Shown piece after piece: positions 44,936-56,849 of a stretch of 64,000 nt of DNA (its first letter is position 1; every line of letters begins with the position of its first letter). The notes below the pieces were generated by a model. It had not been told where the DNA came from. It saw nothing but the letters and a program-made list of their open reading frames with translations, and did no database searches. The stretch lies in contig NW_004955435.1 of NCBI RefSeq assembly GCF_000276665.1, positions 895,163-959,162 on the forward strand. The letters are read 5' to 3'. The position numbers were made by a program, and so were the translations under genes. The stretch is from Chinchilla lanigera. Its lineage: Eukaryota; Chordata; Mammalia; Rodentia; Chinchillidae.

Positions 44936-45776
44936 CTGCATGATGTATCTTGATTCCTGTTTTTTTCCCACTCCCCTGCCCTCCCTTCAACCCCTTCATT
45001 TCCATGTCTACAAAACCCTGCTTCTGTTTTACTCATTTTTTCCCATTGTTTTCCTTCCAGTTTTTCTCTCTCTCCTCTCCCTGGTTTCCCTAACCCTTTG
45101 AAAAATTTTTACCTATTTCACAATTTCGGTTATACATTTGGTTTTTGTTTACACTTAGTTTCTCACATCAGAGAGACAACACAATATTTACACATGTCCA
45201 ATTTATTTCACTTATGAGTATGGTCTCAAGGTCCATCCATTTACCTGTAAATATCTATCCTTCTTTATGGCCTAGTAGTACTCCAATATATATAAAAACC
45301 ATACCTTTTCTATCCATTTATTGGTTGATGGGCATTTGGGTTGTTTCTAAGATTTAGCTATTACAAATTGTGCCATTATGAACATGGGTGTGCATATATC
45401 ACTGTGGTATAATACTTTTAATTCTTTGGGGAGATTCCATAGAGGAGAATAGCTGGGACAAATGGGACCTCTAGTTCTAGGTTTTATGGATGCTCCACGC
45501 TGATTTCCACAGTGGTTGCATCAGGCTATACTCCCATCAATAGTAAAGGAGTGTTACTTTTTCCCCACAGTCCCTCTAGCACTTGTTGTTTATTGATTTT
45601 TTGATGACAGCCATTCTTTCTGGAGTAAGATGGAATCTCAGTGCTGTTTAAATTTGCATCACTTGAATAACCAGTGAGGAAAAGTTTTTCATATATTTAT
45701 TTCCTCTTTATACTGCTTCATCTGAAAAGTGCATATTAATTTTAGATGCCCATTTTTGGATTGAGTCTTTAAATGT

Positions 45777-45787
45777 GGGGGGGGGGC
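45777..45787 (+). repeat. G-run (about 10-11 G)
   Basis: Homopolymer G inside the L1 relic. Confidence 0.85.
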
Positions 45788-46602
45788 TCTCCTTTTTTCA
45801 ATTCTTCACATGTTCTAGATATTAGTTGTTTGTCTGAGGAACAATTGGATAAAATCTTTTCCCACTCTGTGGGTTTTTTCACTCTGTTAATGATTTCTTT
45901 TTCCGTGCAAAAGCTTTTCAATAAGATGATATCCCAGTTGTTGATTGTGATATTTCCCATGCAATGGGGTTTTGTTCATAAAGTCTTTGCCTACACCAGT
46001 GTCTTCAAGACTTCTACCTATTGACTTTTCTAGAAGATTTAGTGTTTCTGTTTTCATATTTAGATCATTGATCCATTTTGATTTTAGTTTAGTGCCTAGT
46101 GACAGATTAGGGTTTAGTTTTAGTCTTTGGCATGTGGAAAGACAGCGCCATTTATTAAAGAGTCTGTCTTTTTTCTAGTGAATGTGTTCGGCACCTTTGT
46201 CAAAGGTTAGGTGGCTGAGTGTGTTTCGAGCTGTACCTGTATCTTCTAACTGTTCCACTGATACTCATCTGCTTTTTTTGCCAGGACCATGCAGTTCTTA
46301 TCAGAGTAGCTTTATAGTATAATTTTAAGTGAGAGATTATGATGCCTCCTGCCTTACCTTTATTGCCGAGATTATCCTTACCATTCTAGATCTCTTCTGG
46401 TTCCAAATAATGTGTAGGATTATTTTCTCTAATTTTGTGAGATGTGCTATTGGAATTTTGATTGGAATTGCATTAAATCTGCATAACAATTTTGGAAGTA
46501 TGGCAAATTCACTATATTGGTTCTTCCTATTCCAAAACACAGGATATCTTTCCATTTTCTGATATCCTTCTCAATCTACTTTTTCAGAGTATTGTAGTTT
46601 TC

Positions 46603-46694
46603 TTTTTTTTTTTTTTTTTGGTACCAGGAATCAAACTCATGAACTTGAACCTGTCAGGTAGGCTGTGCTACTGAGCTATATCTTTAGCCCTAGC
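46603..46694 (-). repeat. Older ID-family SINE, antisense, with target-site duplication
   Basis: AGTATTGTAGTTTTC (46588-46602) and AGTATTGTAGCTTTC (46695-46709) flank a T run and a diverged ID body (GGTACCAGGAATCAAACTCA, then GAGCTATATCTTTAGCCC). Same type as the copy at 17.4 kb. Confidence 0.85.
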
Positions 46695-48510
46695 AGTATT
46701 GTAGCTTTCAGTGGAGCAATCTTTACTTTTCTTCATTAGATTGATTCCTAGGGATTTTTAGTGGTTGTTATTGTAAAATATGTTTTTTCCCTAATATTTC
46801 TCTCAATGAGTTAGTTATTCATGTACAGGAAGGCTATAGATTTTTGAGTCTTGATTTTTGTATCCTGCTATGCTACTGGATTTGGCTATTAAACCTAGAA
46901 GTCTTTTGGTGGAGCTTTCAAAGTCTTCTCTACAGAGTATTATGTCATCTGCAAATAATGATAATTTAACTTCTTCATTTCCTATCCATATTTTAAAAAT
47001 TTCTTTCTTTTGTCTAATTGCTCTGGCTAATGTTTCTAGAGCTATATTGAATAACAATGGTGATAGTGGACATCTTTGTCTTGTTTTTTATTTTAGAGTG
47101 AAAGCTTTCAGTTTTTGTCCATTTAGTATGATGTTGGCTATTGATTTGTCATAAACAGCTTTTATCAGATTGAGACAAAGACTATTTCAATTTTCAGTAG
47201 GGTTGTTATCATGAATGGGTGCTGAACTTTGTCAAATGCTTTTTCTGCATCCATTGAAATGATCATATGGCTTTTGTCCTTGGCTTTGTTAATATGGTAT
47301 ATTACAATTTTTGGTTTTCATATTAATCCTACTGCATCCTTGGGAAGAATCCTATTGAGTCATGGTGTGTAATACTGATAATTTGCTGCATTCTGTTTGC
47401 CAGTGTCTTACTGAGGACTTTTACATGTATGTTCGTTAGGGAGATTAGCCTGTAGTTCTCTATCTTTGGTTGGTTCCTTCTCTAGTTGTTATATCACAGT
47501 AATACTTGCTTCTAGGAATGAATTAGGGAGTATTGGATCCCTCTGAATTTCATTAAGGAGTGTAAGCAGGAGCAACCTTAGGTCTTCTCTAAATTTCTTA
47601 TAGAATTCAGCAGTGAATCTGTAAAGGCCTGGAATTTTCTTTGTTGGTAGGTTTTTTATTACATCTTCAATTTCACTAGTTTATTTACATTTTTATATGT
47701 GCTTGATTCCTCATTGGTAATTCATATGTATCTAGAAATGTGTCTATATCTTCCATGTTTTCCACCTTATTACAGTACAGGTTCTTGAAGTATGTATTGA
47801 TAATTTTTTGGATTTCTGCAGTTTCTGGTGTGATTTTACCCATTTCTTTCCTAATTCCATGCATTTGGGTGTTTTCTTTTTTTTTGAGAAGTTTGGCTAA
47901 GGGTTTTTAATTTTCCTTAATCTTTCAAAGAACCAGCTCTTCAATTCCTTGATTCAGGATATTGTTTTCTTAGGCTTTATTGCACTAATTTCTGCTCTGA
48001 TCTTCATAATTTCCACCCTGGTACAAGCTTTTAGCTTGACTTGCTCTTCTTTTTCTAGAAGCTTCCAGTTTAACACTAGGTTATTTGAGCTTGCTCTGTT
48101 TTTCTGATATGGCTCTTTACTGCTATATATTTCCCTCAAAGAGCTGCTTTCATTGTGTCCCATAAGTTCCAGTATGTTGTACTGGCATTATTGTTTAATT
48201 ATAGAAATTATGTAATTTCTTCTTTAATTGCATTTGTGACCCACTGGTTGTCCATGAGGGTGCTATTTAATTTCCACGTGCTTATGAAGTTCTTATGGCT
48301 TCTTTTGATATTGATTTTTTCATTGAACTGTGACCTGATAATGTGCATGGGATATTTTTAAACTCTTATGCATTTACTTAAGCATGTTCTATGAACTAGT
48401 ATGTTGTCTTTTTTGGAGAATGTCCCATGTGGTGCTGAGAAGAATGTGTATGCTCATGTTGTAGGGTAGAACACTCTGTAGACATCTACTAACTGCAACT
48501 GTTCAAAAGT

Positions 48511-48589
48511 TTGGCTTTGAGGACTATTGGGATTGAGTGAATTTTGTATCATGCAAGAAGGACATGAATTTTGGTGGGCTAGGGAAATG
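48511..48589 (+). repeat. MaLR internal 3' end
   Basis: 'GAGGACTATTGGGATTGAGT' and 'AGAAGGACATGAATTTTGG' followed by 'GGCTAGGG' match the last bases of MST/MLT-type internal sequence just before a 3' LTR. Confidence 0.55.
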
Positions 48590-49034
48590 CCATGATCTGA
48601 ATATTTATATACCAGTGAAGAGATGAGCTTCTGTCCTAGTATCTATGAGTATAAACAAAGCAGTATGAGTTGGGGTTTATGTGGTTAAAGGTCCTCTTGT
48701 GTCACTAGAGCCCTAGGAAGCCCAAACTTTGACAAATAACTGGGAACAATAAAGCCAAATGAGGGTGTATGAAGCAGGGTTAGGTGGCTTGCTTGTTTCC
48801 TGGTCTACTTCAGTATTAGCAGGTCCCGGTGGGGAGCTGAACCTCCAACCCACCCAGCATCAAGGAGACTGCAAGGTGGAGTGCACGTGAGATGGGGCTG
48901 TTGGAACCCTCTGGTCCGCCCTGTATAAGGCAAAGCACACACCTCTCACATTAACAGGGCACAGTGAGGTGACAGGAAATGGGGCCATTAGGCATAAATG
49001 GTGGCATTTTAAGCCATTTGTTCTGGTTTATTAA
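48590..49034 (+). repeat. MaLR (MLT1-like) LTR
   Basis: Starts 'TGCCATGATCTGAATATTTA' and ends 'TTCTGGTTTATTAAATAGCAA', the conserved edges of MLT1/MST LTRs; the middle is diverged. Confidence 0.5.
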
Positions 49035-50110
49035 ATAGCAATATAAACCTGAAAAGGAATTTGGCACCTGGAAAAAGAATGCTGCTGCAGTTTTGAAGTA
49101 CATGACACTGATTTGGGGAATAAGTGGTGGGCAGACAAGGGGCAGAACTCAAGGAGGTTGCCCGGGAAAGCACGCAAGCGTGAAGGGGATGAGTCTCTCA
49201 CCTGTGCTAACACGGAAACAGGAAATGCACTAACGAACTCAGCAGCATAGCTGAGATTTCCAAGAAGTGTTGGAGACACTGCGTATTCTCTTTTAGCTGC
49301 TTATAATGAAAGGTAAGAAGAGCAGGATGAATGAACTCTTTCGTGGTCAAATAGGAAACACAGAGGCTTCAGATATTTTTTTTCCAGCTAGCAGAATGTC
49401 ATAAAAAAGTAGCTGATGGTCAAGAAGAAATGCAGGATTTTATCTGGAAGGGACGAGACTAAGACTTAGCTAATGGGATACTTAAGACCTCAGGAACATT
49501 TGTGTGAGAACCTCAAATGCCCTCTGACTGGACAAAATGTCTTCTATGGATTGCAAGTGTGCCTCACACAGCATCTCCGTGGAAGAGCACAGCTTCTGAG
49601 ACGCTCCAGGGCGTCGTTCTACAGCAGCTTCAAAGTCCACCCAGGGAGAGATTTATTCTGAAGAGATTTGTGGGCATGGTTTTGTCTAATTGTACAGATT
49701 ATAAATTGATATGCAGGATTCCCACAAAGTTATTTAAAAGAATTGTAACAGCCTGAGGCGGAAAGGACAAAGATAATACAAATTTCAAAAGCGGCCTCTG
49801 GGCTGTCGAACTGCTATGACTAAGCAGTAGGCTGAGAACATTACTCAGCGGCAAGCATAGCCATTTCTATAAAATGAGAGATGGACCAGAGGGAAAAAAT
49901 CAAGAGCCTCGGTGACAGAGTCGTTCCCACAGAGTCTTTCTTGTCCCTAATCAGGGAACTGTTGGGGTAGGCTTTGCTTTTCTCTGCATTTTTGTAGACC
50001 CACTGCTGTACACGTTCTACCTGTCCTATTTTTGAACAAGAGGGTTTATTATGGTGATTTCATGTTTGTCTCACGAGTGTACAACTGAATGTACGGGGAT
50101 GTTAATTTTA
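49035..50110 (+). repeat. MaLR internal sequence (MST/MLT-int-like)
   Basis: 'GGAATTTGGCACCTGGAAAAAG', 'GAATGCTGCTGCAGTTTTGAAG', 'AGCTGAGATTTCCAAGAAGTG' and 'TTTTAGCTGCTTATAATGA' are MaLR internal landmarks following an LTR. Non-autonomous, non-coding. The 62- and 79-codon frames at 49473-49756 are chance. Confidence 0.5.
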
Positions 50111-51584
50111 TTTTTAAAAATTGTTTTATTGGTATAATTTTGCAATCCATGGTAACCTGTGTGTTTTCTCATAGGTTTTCAGATAAAAATAAATTGCATC
50201 TGTGGAATTAAACCCAAGGAGCTTCAGCAATGCTTGTGCTTGATTTAGCGGACAAGATCCTAAACTACAGAAAGCATTCCCAGTCCTTCTCACGGCCCAG
50301 GAAGTTTATATTTGAAATCCCATGAAAAGTTATTGGAATTCAAGGAAATTAATTCCAATCTACCACTTCCAGCGCAGCCCATGGCGAGAAGAAAGACACT
50401 AAGGCTTATTTGTAGTTACGGGGAGTCAAGCGGGCCTGAGTCCAGCCATGATGATGGCCATCTGGAGCAGAGGCCTCTACCCAGGACCGAACCCAGGTTT
50501 TATTCATTTGTGAAGAAGGGCGTGGCTTGAGGGCGAGTGACTGTGAGAATGCTGTGAAGTAGGTGAGTGCCGTGAGCTGGGCTGGGTGGGAGGCCTGAAA
50601 TCACCTGCCATAAGCAGGGAGAAGGCTGTGCGGAAAGAGTAACCTGCATGACACAACTGAGATAGTGTCTAATGTTTTGGGGTCGGTGCTTCAGCTCTGA
50701 TGAGTGATCTTTGAAGCCCCAGGAAGTCATGTCCTCTATCCCAAGGCTGGGTCCCAGCCGATAGCATGGAGCACTGGCTCACACATCCTGCCTCATCCTG
50801 GCTCACTCAAGGGAGCAACAAGGGATGGGGAAACACACCTGCCGTCTCCAAAGGTTACCATCGGCACCTCGGCTAGACCCATGTGCATTGCTTAAAGTCA
50901 ATTGAAGGGATAAGGAAAAGTCCCAGCCAGCTCTGTACATGTCAGTACATGGAAATAGGGTCAGGCTCAACCAAAATGGAGGCAATTGCTCCTCTTTTAA
51001 GGAGAGTCGCCTAGGTGGTCCTCCATGCTGAACCTCGAGCCAGAAGATGGTTTCATAATTTGGTGAGTCTTTTGGAATGGGGGAGAGTCACAGAAGGAAT
51101 GTAAGCAATTTTTGGCCAGAAGAGAACTGAGGTATTTTGAAAACATGAACCCAAATTACTTGACGTATTTCACATCGAAGAGTGGGGCCTACGTTCCCCC
51201 TTTGGAATGAGCTCCTTTTGACATGGAGTTTTCGCACTTGGCAACAGCGAGGCTACGGGACATTTAAAGAAGCTGGAACGACTGCCGTCAGAAACCTCAC
51301 CACACACCCAACAGTGCTGTGAACGGTCAGATCTCCAGTCCAGGCTACCTGAAGACCAATCATAGGGAAAATGAAGTGGAGCAATTCTGGGGCTAAATAA
51401 GTCCATTGTCCATGTTTTAACCAAGACTGGGTCCATGAAAAATAACTGCTTAGCTGCTTGATCCAGACAATACATTTCTGTGGAAGTAAGAATTTTACCC
51501 AGTAGAGCGCTTACCCTCAAGACGCACAGTACACTCAGACTTGTTTCTAGACTCCTATCTTGGGTCTGTCTACCTAAAGCTGTT
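50111..51584. other. Unassigned sequence
   Basis: About 1.5 kb, somewhat GC-richer at 50380-50900. Frames up to 116 codons (51520-51170 minus) have no domain. Could include more MaLR internal sequence, which I cannot confirm. Confidence 0.4.
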
Positions 51585-51966
51585 ATGGTAGCCCCTCTGC
51601 AGGCTCAACTAATTCTCCATGCTGTGATCCATATGTTGATTTTCCCCTCAACATATAAATATTCAAATCAAATCATCAATGTGATGCTATTAGGAAATGG
51701 GATCTTTGGGAGGTGATTGGATCATGATGCTTCCACCCTCACGAACAGCATCTGAACCTTTTGCCTTTAAAGAGAGGACCAGGGGAGCGGCTTCCCCTTT
51801 GCACTATGTGTGGATGCAGTGAGCAGAAACAGGCTCTGACCAGACTGGAATGTGCCAGCATTTTGATCTTGAATATTTTGCCCCCCAGAACCACAAGAAA
51901 TAAATTTCTATTTATAAACCACCCGGTTTATAGTATCTTATTGTAGCAATGTGAATAGGCTGAGAC
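51585..51966 (+). repeat. MLT1-like MaLR LTR
   Basis: 'GGATCTTTGGGAGGTGATTGG', 'ATCATGATGCTTCCACCCTC', 'CAGAACCACAAGAAATAAATT', 'TATAAACCACCCGGTTTATAG' and 'TTGTAGCAATGTGAATAGGC' match MLT1/MST-type LTRs end to end. Confidence 0.78.
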
Positions 51967-53423
51967 AATCCACCTTTTAATATTTATCTTAGAATTGTTA
52001 AGTCTGGCACTGAAACCCTGTAGATCCCTTCTGCTGATATGCCCTTCTGAGATGCTATTCACACTCCGTCAAGGCAATGATCTGCTTTACTACAGAAGAC
52101 AGTCTTGTTGGGAGGATGCAGAGAGAGTCTGTAGTCAATATTAACTGATCAACCATAACTGTCTTTGAATATGAACTTATTTTAGCAAGTATTGGTGAAT
52201 GGTTGTCCAGTGAGATCCTGGTTGTATGGATGAGCTGAATCTCAGAAAATACTCCACATTGGGTATTTTAAGGTGCAGAGCCAAGGCTTTTTTTCTAACA
52301 GAAGACAGCAGTATTAAAAGACAGGTTTCGAGTGTGTTTTATTCTATACCATATATTTGTAGACCTAGGATTGTGGCCATCATCTATGTGGTTATAATCA
52401 CTTTTTGTACATTCTAAACAGGGATTCATAGGGTATTCCTGGAAACTGTATGTGTATTTAATAACAACACATAAATAATAATACTGCATCATTATAAATT
52501 ACATGTTTATAAAACAATACTCTTCTATAGACAAAATAAATTTTCAAACTGTAATTGAGCATTGAATTTAAGGCTAGACTCCCTATGATAAAAATATTCA
52601 CACAAGTAGTAAGGTAAAGCACACACACACATACACATACTTATATACCCACCAGCACATTCTTTTTGAAAGTGGACTCAGGGAGACACTTTATTTTTTG
52701 CCATTGAAGGTATATTTTGCTAAACATTTTCCTAAAATTTTTTTTTGGAGATTTATGGGGTTAGGCTCTTTCATGGGTAAGGAAAAGTGAAAGATATGAT
52801 TGTGCCAGCAGAAAAGAGACTTGTAATGTTTAAGTGTTTTCAGAATGTGAAATTGAAGCTCTAATTTCATATGAAATCAGTTCAACAGCTATTCCTAGAG
52901 CTTAGACCTAGCTCTGAAGTATACAAAGAAGCTTCACGACACACGGCTTGTTGGCCTTTCTCGTATCCTGACATAATCTGATCAGGTGTGTATATCTTAA
53001 AAGGTTGCCAATTTGCTAGTGAAAATGTTCTTATGCTTGTGAATTGTACATTTGTTACGGTGAGATCCAACAAGATGGGTACTCACCAGAAGCCAAAAAT
53101 GTGGGAAAACAAAGCTTTACTGAAGCATGTGACCAACACCAATGACCAAGAGTCAGAAACCAAGATATCAGGGACCAGAGAACTTCGTACTGGGTTGATA
53201 TATGTTACAAGTAAACATGGTGACCACATTAGCTCATTTAGGAATCATACAAAAATGCCACATCATGGTCACAAGGTTTATATTTCCCAGGGGTTTGTTA
53301 GTATGGTTAAATTTTAGCTTACCTACAATTTGTTTTCCCTATTTTTTTCTCATTTTGTAGGTCTGTTCTCCCTTTGTTGGCTGTCAGGGAGGGAGTGGAG
53401 GAGGGAGTTCATCTAAAGTTTAA
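51967..53423. other. Unassigned sequence, short CA repeat at 52619-52640
   Basis: The 109-codon frame at 52988-53317 has no recognised domain. A (CA)-rich stretch follows 52619. Otherwise nothing recognised. Confidence 0.45.
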
Positions 53424-53975
53424 GTGACTTCTAGAACGGAGTTACAAAAGAGAATGAGTGTTTTGCCCGATCACCTTCGCAGTCTCGTAAGACGCGCACA
53501 TGCTGTTCCAACTCAGGGCATCAGAGAGAGCGCTGGCCGCTCGTCGTCAGAAGAAGCACAGTGGGTGTCGGTGCTGTTGTTGCTAAGAAGTGAAGCATAT
53601 TCTCCGAAGGGCAATCTTCACCGTGGTGAAAACGAGCAGTCTAATAGTCTTCACCTCTGCATGACAGGATTAGCCCTCTGCTGTTCCGGAGAATTTGTCC
53701 TGGGGTTGAGGCGGGACTGCAGCAGTGAGCAGGCTCCCAGGGCTTCTGGGTCCATACCTATGCCAGCCATGGACAGTCTGCGAAGGCCAGGGACTCAGTG
53801 GGTGTGCTCGGCCTACTCCTCAGTCAGGAGGCTCAGAGCACCTGGTTTTACTATTTTGAAAAAAAACCCTACCAGCAAAATAAAGCACCAAAATACAATA
53901 AACACTATCTCCCTGTGTACAGTGACTGGCATTCGTTTAGCTTGTTTCCCCAATTTGCTCATATCAATTAACTAG
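53424..53975 (+). other. Open frame of 183 codons, unknown nature
   Basis: One of the longest frames outside identified repeats. The first two-thirds (53440-53830) are GC-rich and clearly richer in CpG than the flanks (for example CGTAAGACGCGCACATG), with an R/S-rich, low-hydrophobic translation. The last third is A-rich (AAAAAAAACCC, then AATAAAGCACC and AATACAATAAACAC) and looks like a 3' end with poly(A) signals. No domain, signal peptide or membrane helix is evident. It could be a 5'-truncated retrocopy of an unrecognised transcript, a CpG-rich LTR, or a real exon. The coding claim itself is weak. Confidence 0.25.
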
Positions 53976-54149
53976 ATAATGAGTCACCAGCCGTCTTCAG
54001 GTTTTGTGGAACTGTTGTCTTCATTTCCTAATTTCCTGCAAGGGAAATGTGTATGTAGACATTTTCTCAAATATTAAGACACAACATTTTTAACATATGT
54101 TCATCATTCCTTTTTTCATTCCAGTGCCCATCTCAAATATGTGTGAATG

Positions 54150-54690
54150 TGCTACAAAGTATTTACAGCTCCTCTCCCTCCATCTTTACATGTGTTGGAA
54201 GTGCTTTTACTAGGATGCAAATCTGACTTCCCCACTCCCACTCCCAGGGTAAAAGCCTCCGTGCTTCTGCCAGCCCCTCAGCAGAACGTCCCTAATGTCC
54301 TCCCTTCATTGCCCTGCTCACCACTCTACCCAACTCTGAGCGACATTCCTCTGCCTGCATGTTCTGCCCTCAGCTCCAGGCTATTCCACAGACCCTTTCC
54401 CTGGTTTGGATTGCTCTTTATCATGTGCCCTCCTGGAACAAGTCTAGTGGCCTGTCTAGTCTTCTCTCAAGCCCCATTTTTTCTTAACAGCAACCCCATG
54501 TGAACCTTTCCCCTCCTGAGGTCCTTCTCTCAGAACTGCCACACTGCCATACCCAGTGCCTGTCAAGCCCAGTGTTTCTGTCTCTCGCTTCTCCCTAGAA
54601 GGCCGGTGTGGACCAGACTACCTTTTATTTGTGACTGCTGAGGAGGATCTTGGCTTCCTTGCTGAATGAAGAGATAAAAAGTGTGAATGG
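54150..54690 (+). repeat. Possible L2-type LINE 3' region
   Basis: Pyrimidine-rich text ('CTGACTTCCCCACTCCCACT', 'CATTCCTCTGCCTGCATGTTC', 'TCAAGCCCCATTTTTTC') resembles the 'tgcctggaacgcc...caaggctcagctcaaatgcc' part of L2. Weak; the 118-codon frame here is not convincing. Confidence 0.35.
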
Positions 54691-54949
54691 CTCTAAAGAA
54701 GTGGGTAACCTTTCACCAGTGATGCCCTCTGACAGAGATGAGAGGGATAAGCCTATAGTCCTCTTTATTATCAAAACTGAGACATTTCAAAATCAGCACC
54801 TTTAGGAGGAAATATTCCATTGAATTTCAGGAAGTTGTAGGATGTGGCAAGCTAGCAAGAAGAAGATTACCTTTTCAAGGTCCTGATTGTCTTTCATCAC
54901 CAACAGTTCCAGTAAAGAGACACATCATTATCCTTTTGGTACTTTTTCA

Positions 54950-55170
54950 GTAAGTCTTCATTGCCTCAACAAATCATTGTTTGAGGAGTAACCATATAAC
55001 TGACCTTGAGATTCAGTAATAAACAAGATATATGTGATCTGTCCTCACTGATCTAAAATGGATCGTGGGAGACAAACATTAAACAAACTCTCAAATGACT
55101 ACAAACTTCTAGTTAGTTGGAATAAAGGTTATGAAGGAAATGCTCAGAGTGCTTTAAAAATTTGCAGATT
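54950..55170 (+). repeat. L2 LINE fragment
   Basis: 'GAGATTCAGTAATAAACAAGA', 'TCTGTCCTCACTGATCT', 'GGGAGACAAACATTAAACAAAC' and 'AATAAAGGTTATGAAGGAAA' follow the L2 3' consensus order. Confidence 0.68.
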
Positions 55171-55287
55171 TTAGATTTCGTAGAAACTCTGACCACAGTA
55201 CTTAATTTCAGTAATATATATTATGCAGTCTAACTTGGTCTGTACAAATAGTCAAGGCTCCTCTTTCCTAGACCAAAGAGTTCAAGG

Positions 55288-55545
55288 ATGGCGGGTGGGG
55301 AAAATGAATTTAAGAACATCATATATAGAAGCTCTGCAAGACCCAAGGGCGGAGACAAAGTCATTAACATCGGCACGGGGCAAGTAGGGGGAGAATGGAC
55401 TGAGTTAGGGCTGCTGGTCTGGGTGACACCTCTGAACAGCCGCTTGCTGACCGAACAAGTCGTGATCTTTCCAGACTGTGCCACGGAGCCCTGTAGATGT
55501 AATGCATACAGGGATGGGACACCTTTGCAGATTCTAAGCAGGTGA
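55288..55545 (+). other. 85-codon open frame ending at a consensus-like splice donor
   Basis: ATG at 55288 has A at -3 and G at +4 (good Kozak context). The frame closes at a TGA that lies inside CAGGTGAGTC (from about 55539), a strong donor-like sequence. GC and CpG are higher than in the flanks. No family recognised. A chance frame in a GC-rich patch remains the default explanation. Confidence 0.15.
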
Positions 55546-55694
55546 GTCCCAAGTTCTCACCACGCTGACTTAAGAGTGTCATTCTTGCTTCTGTGTGGAG
55601 AATAGCTTGGAGTGCAGCATCAGTGGATGTAATGTGGGCAAGTCATCTTGGCTGCGAATTTATTTATGGAGACTCTGAACACTGCTACGATTAT

Positions 55695-56075
55695 TCTGTA
55701 GCTAGGATGTTGTCCTCTAAAGGTCTGTGTGTTAAAGGGTTGGTTCTCGGGTGTCAGTACTGTGAGAATGAAGAACCTTCAGGAGGTGGAGTGTTGTGGG
55801 AGGTCTTTAGTCATTGCAGGTGTGCCCTTGAAGGAACTCATGGGACCTCAGCCTCTCCCTTTCTCTTTCACTTCCTGAGCATGAGGTATGAGGTTTTTGC
55901 TCACACATGCTCTCTACAACTACCATCTGGAATGTCTAGGAGAGGTTCAAAGAAATGGATCCCTCCAATCTCAGAATCTCTAAAACTGTGATGTAAAATA
56001 ACCATTTCTTCTTCAGGCATTAGTTATCTCCAGTATTTATAGTGATGGAAAGTTGACTAATACAATAGGACCTTA
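55695..56075 (+). repeat. MaLR LTR (MLT1/MST-like)
   Basis: 'GCTAGGATGTTGTCCTCTAAAG', 'TTCAGGAGGTGGAGTGTTG', 'GGAACTCATGGGACCTCAG', 'ATCTCTAAAACTGTGATGTAAA' and 'TATAGTGATGGAAAGTTGAC' then TAATACAATAGG follow the LTR order from start to 'ctaatacag' end. Confidence 0.65.
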
Positions 56076-56849
56076 TGTCTTTGCTGCTTCAGTGATTTCC
56101 TGTGTGTTTCTTGCTCTGAAGCAGCTTAGTAACAGAGTACCAAACACCAGAGTCCTCCCAGAGCTGGTGGGCAAAGTAGATTCAACTTACAACTGGGTTT
56201 CATGGCACCAAAGGCTGCATGTTTTGTGTGCCAGTGCTTGGTACTGCTTACCAGAGAAGGCATCATAAGAAGAAGGCCAATGTCATTGCGCCAACTCAGT
56301 CACTCATGAATAGCTGTGGAAGATGTACTCAAATGAAAAGGTGGTTAAAATATAGTCAAATATTACACTGGATAATTGGGCTTGACTTAAAGACTCTTCC
56401 TTATATTTAAGTGGGTATTTTGTCTCTCTGAGACCTTGGGAATTGAGTGGGGAGGGACAACATTGCATGATTTCTGGTAACAGTGAACTTCTGAAGCAAG
56501 AACACACGTGGTTTTATTACCTGAATGCCAGAGCCCTTATTTAGTTTTGTGTCTTTTAGTACCAAAAATTCTGGAGTTTATTAGATCTTCCATAAATAGG
56601 TTTTAACATAGTTATTGAGGAACCATGGATTTATTGGCAAATGAAAGTTGACCCACTGTTTGTCAGGAGTTCCTTGGAAATTCAATTAACCATTCCAAGC
56701 ATTCAAGTTTTTTCATCAGAATGATAATGTGTAAATGCCTCAATCCTTAGTGTCTAGTGAACATGAAGAACTCAGTATGTGTCAGCTTTTATAATTGTTT
56801 ATTTTTAAATTTTTAAATTCTTGAAAATCCTTCTAGCTTTTGAAATACA
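56076..56849. other. Unassigned sequence
   Basis: No gene or confident repeat. Confidence 0.4.

Larger units (their letters stand above)
45769..48490 (-). pseudogene. LINE-1 ORF2 (endonuclease/reverse transcriptase) relic
   Basis: ORF2p nicks DNA and reverse-transcribes L1 RNA at the nick. Surviving minus-strand blocks are 48163-47954 (linker, with KLLEKEEQVKLKA), 47057-46815 (RT palm, [10 protein letters not shown] with both catalytic Asp at 46955-46944 intact), 46555-46337 (thumb side, [19 protein letters not shown]), and 45960-45769 (C-terminal, PTEWEKIL). Frameshifts and stops separate the blocks, and an ID-family SINE interrupts at 46603-46694. Not functional. Confidence 0.85.
44745..48510 (-). 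mobile_element. LINE-1, antisense, 3.8 kb, 5'-truncated in the endonuclease
   Basis: Reading right to left: the end of the endonuclease domain (48510-48200), linker and reverse transcriptase (48160-46300), C-terminal domain (to about 45770), then 3' UTR to about 44745. Two SINEs are nested inside it (44836-44935 and 46603-46694). Truncation on the 5' side is typical of target-primed reverse transcription. I found no convincing target-site duplication. Confidence 0.88.

Noticed and set aside
54147..54503. 118-codon plus-strand frame
   Set aside because: Pyrimidine-rich, likely L2-derived; proline/leucine/serine-rich from composition alone.
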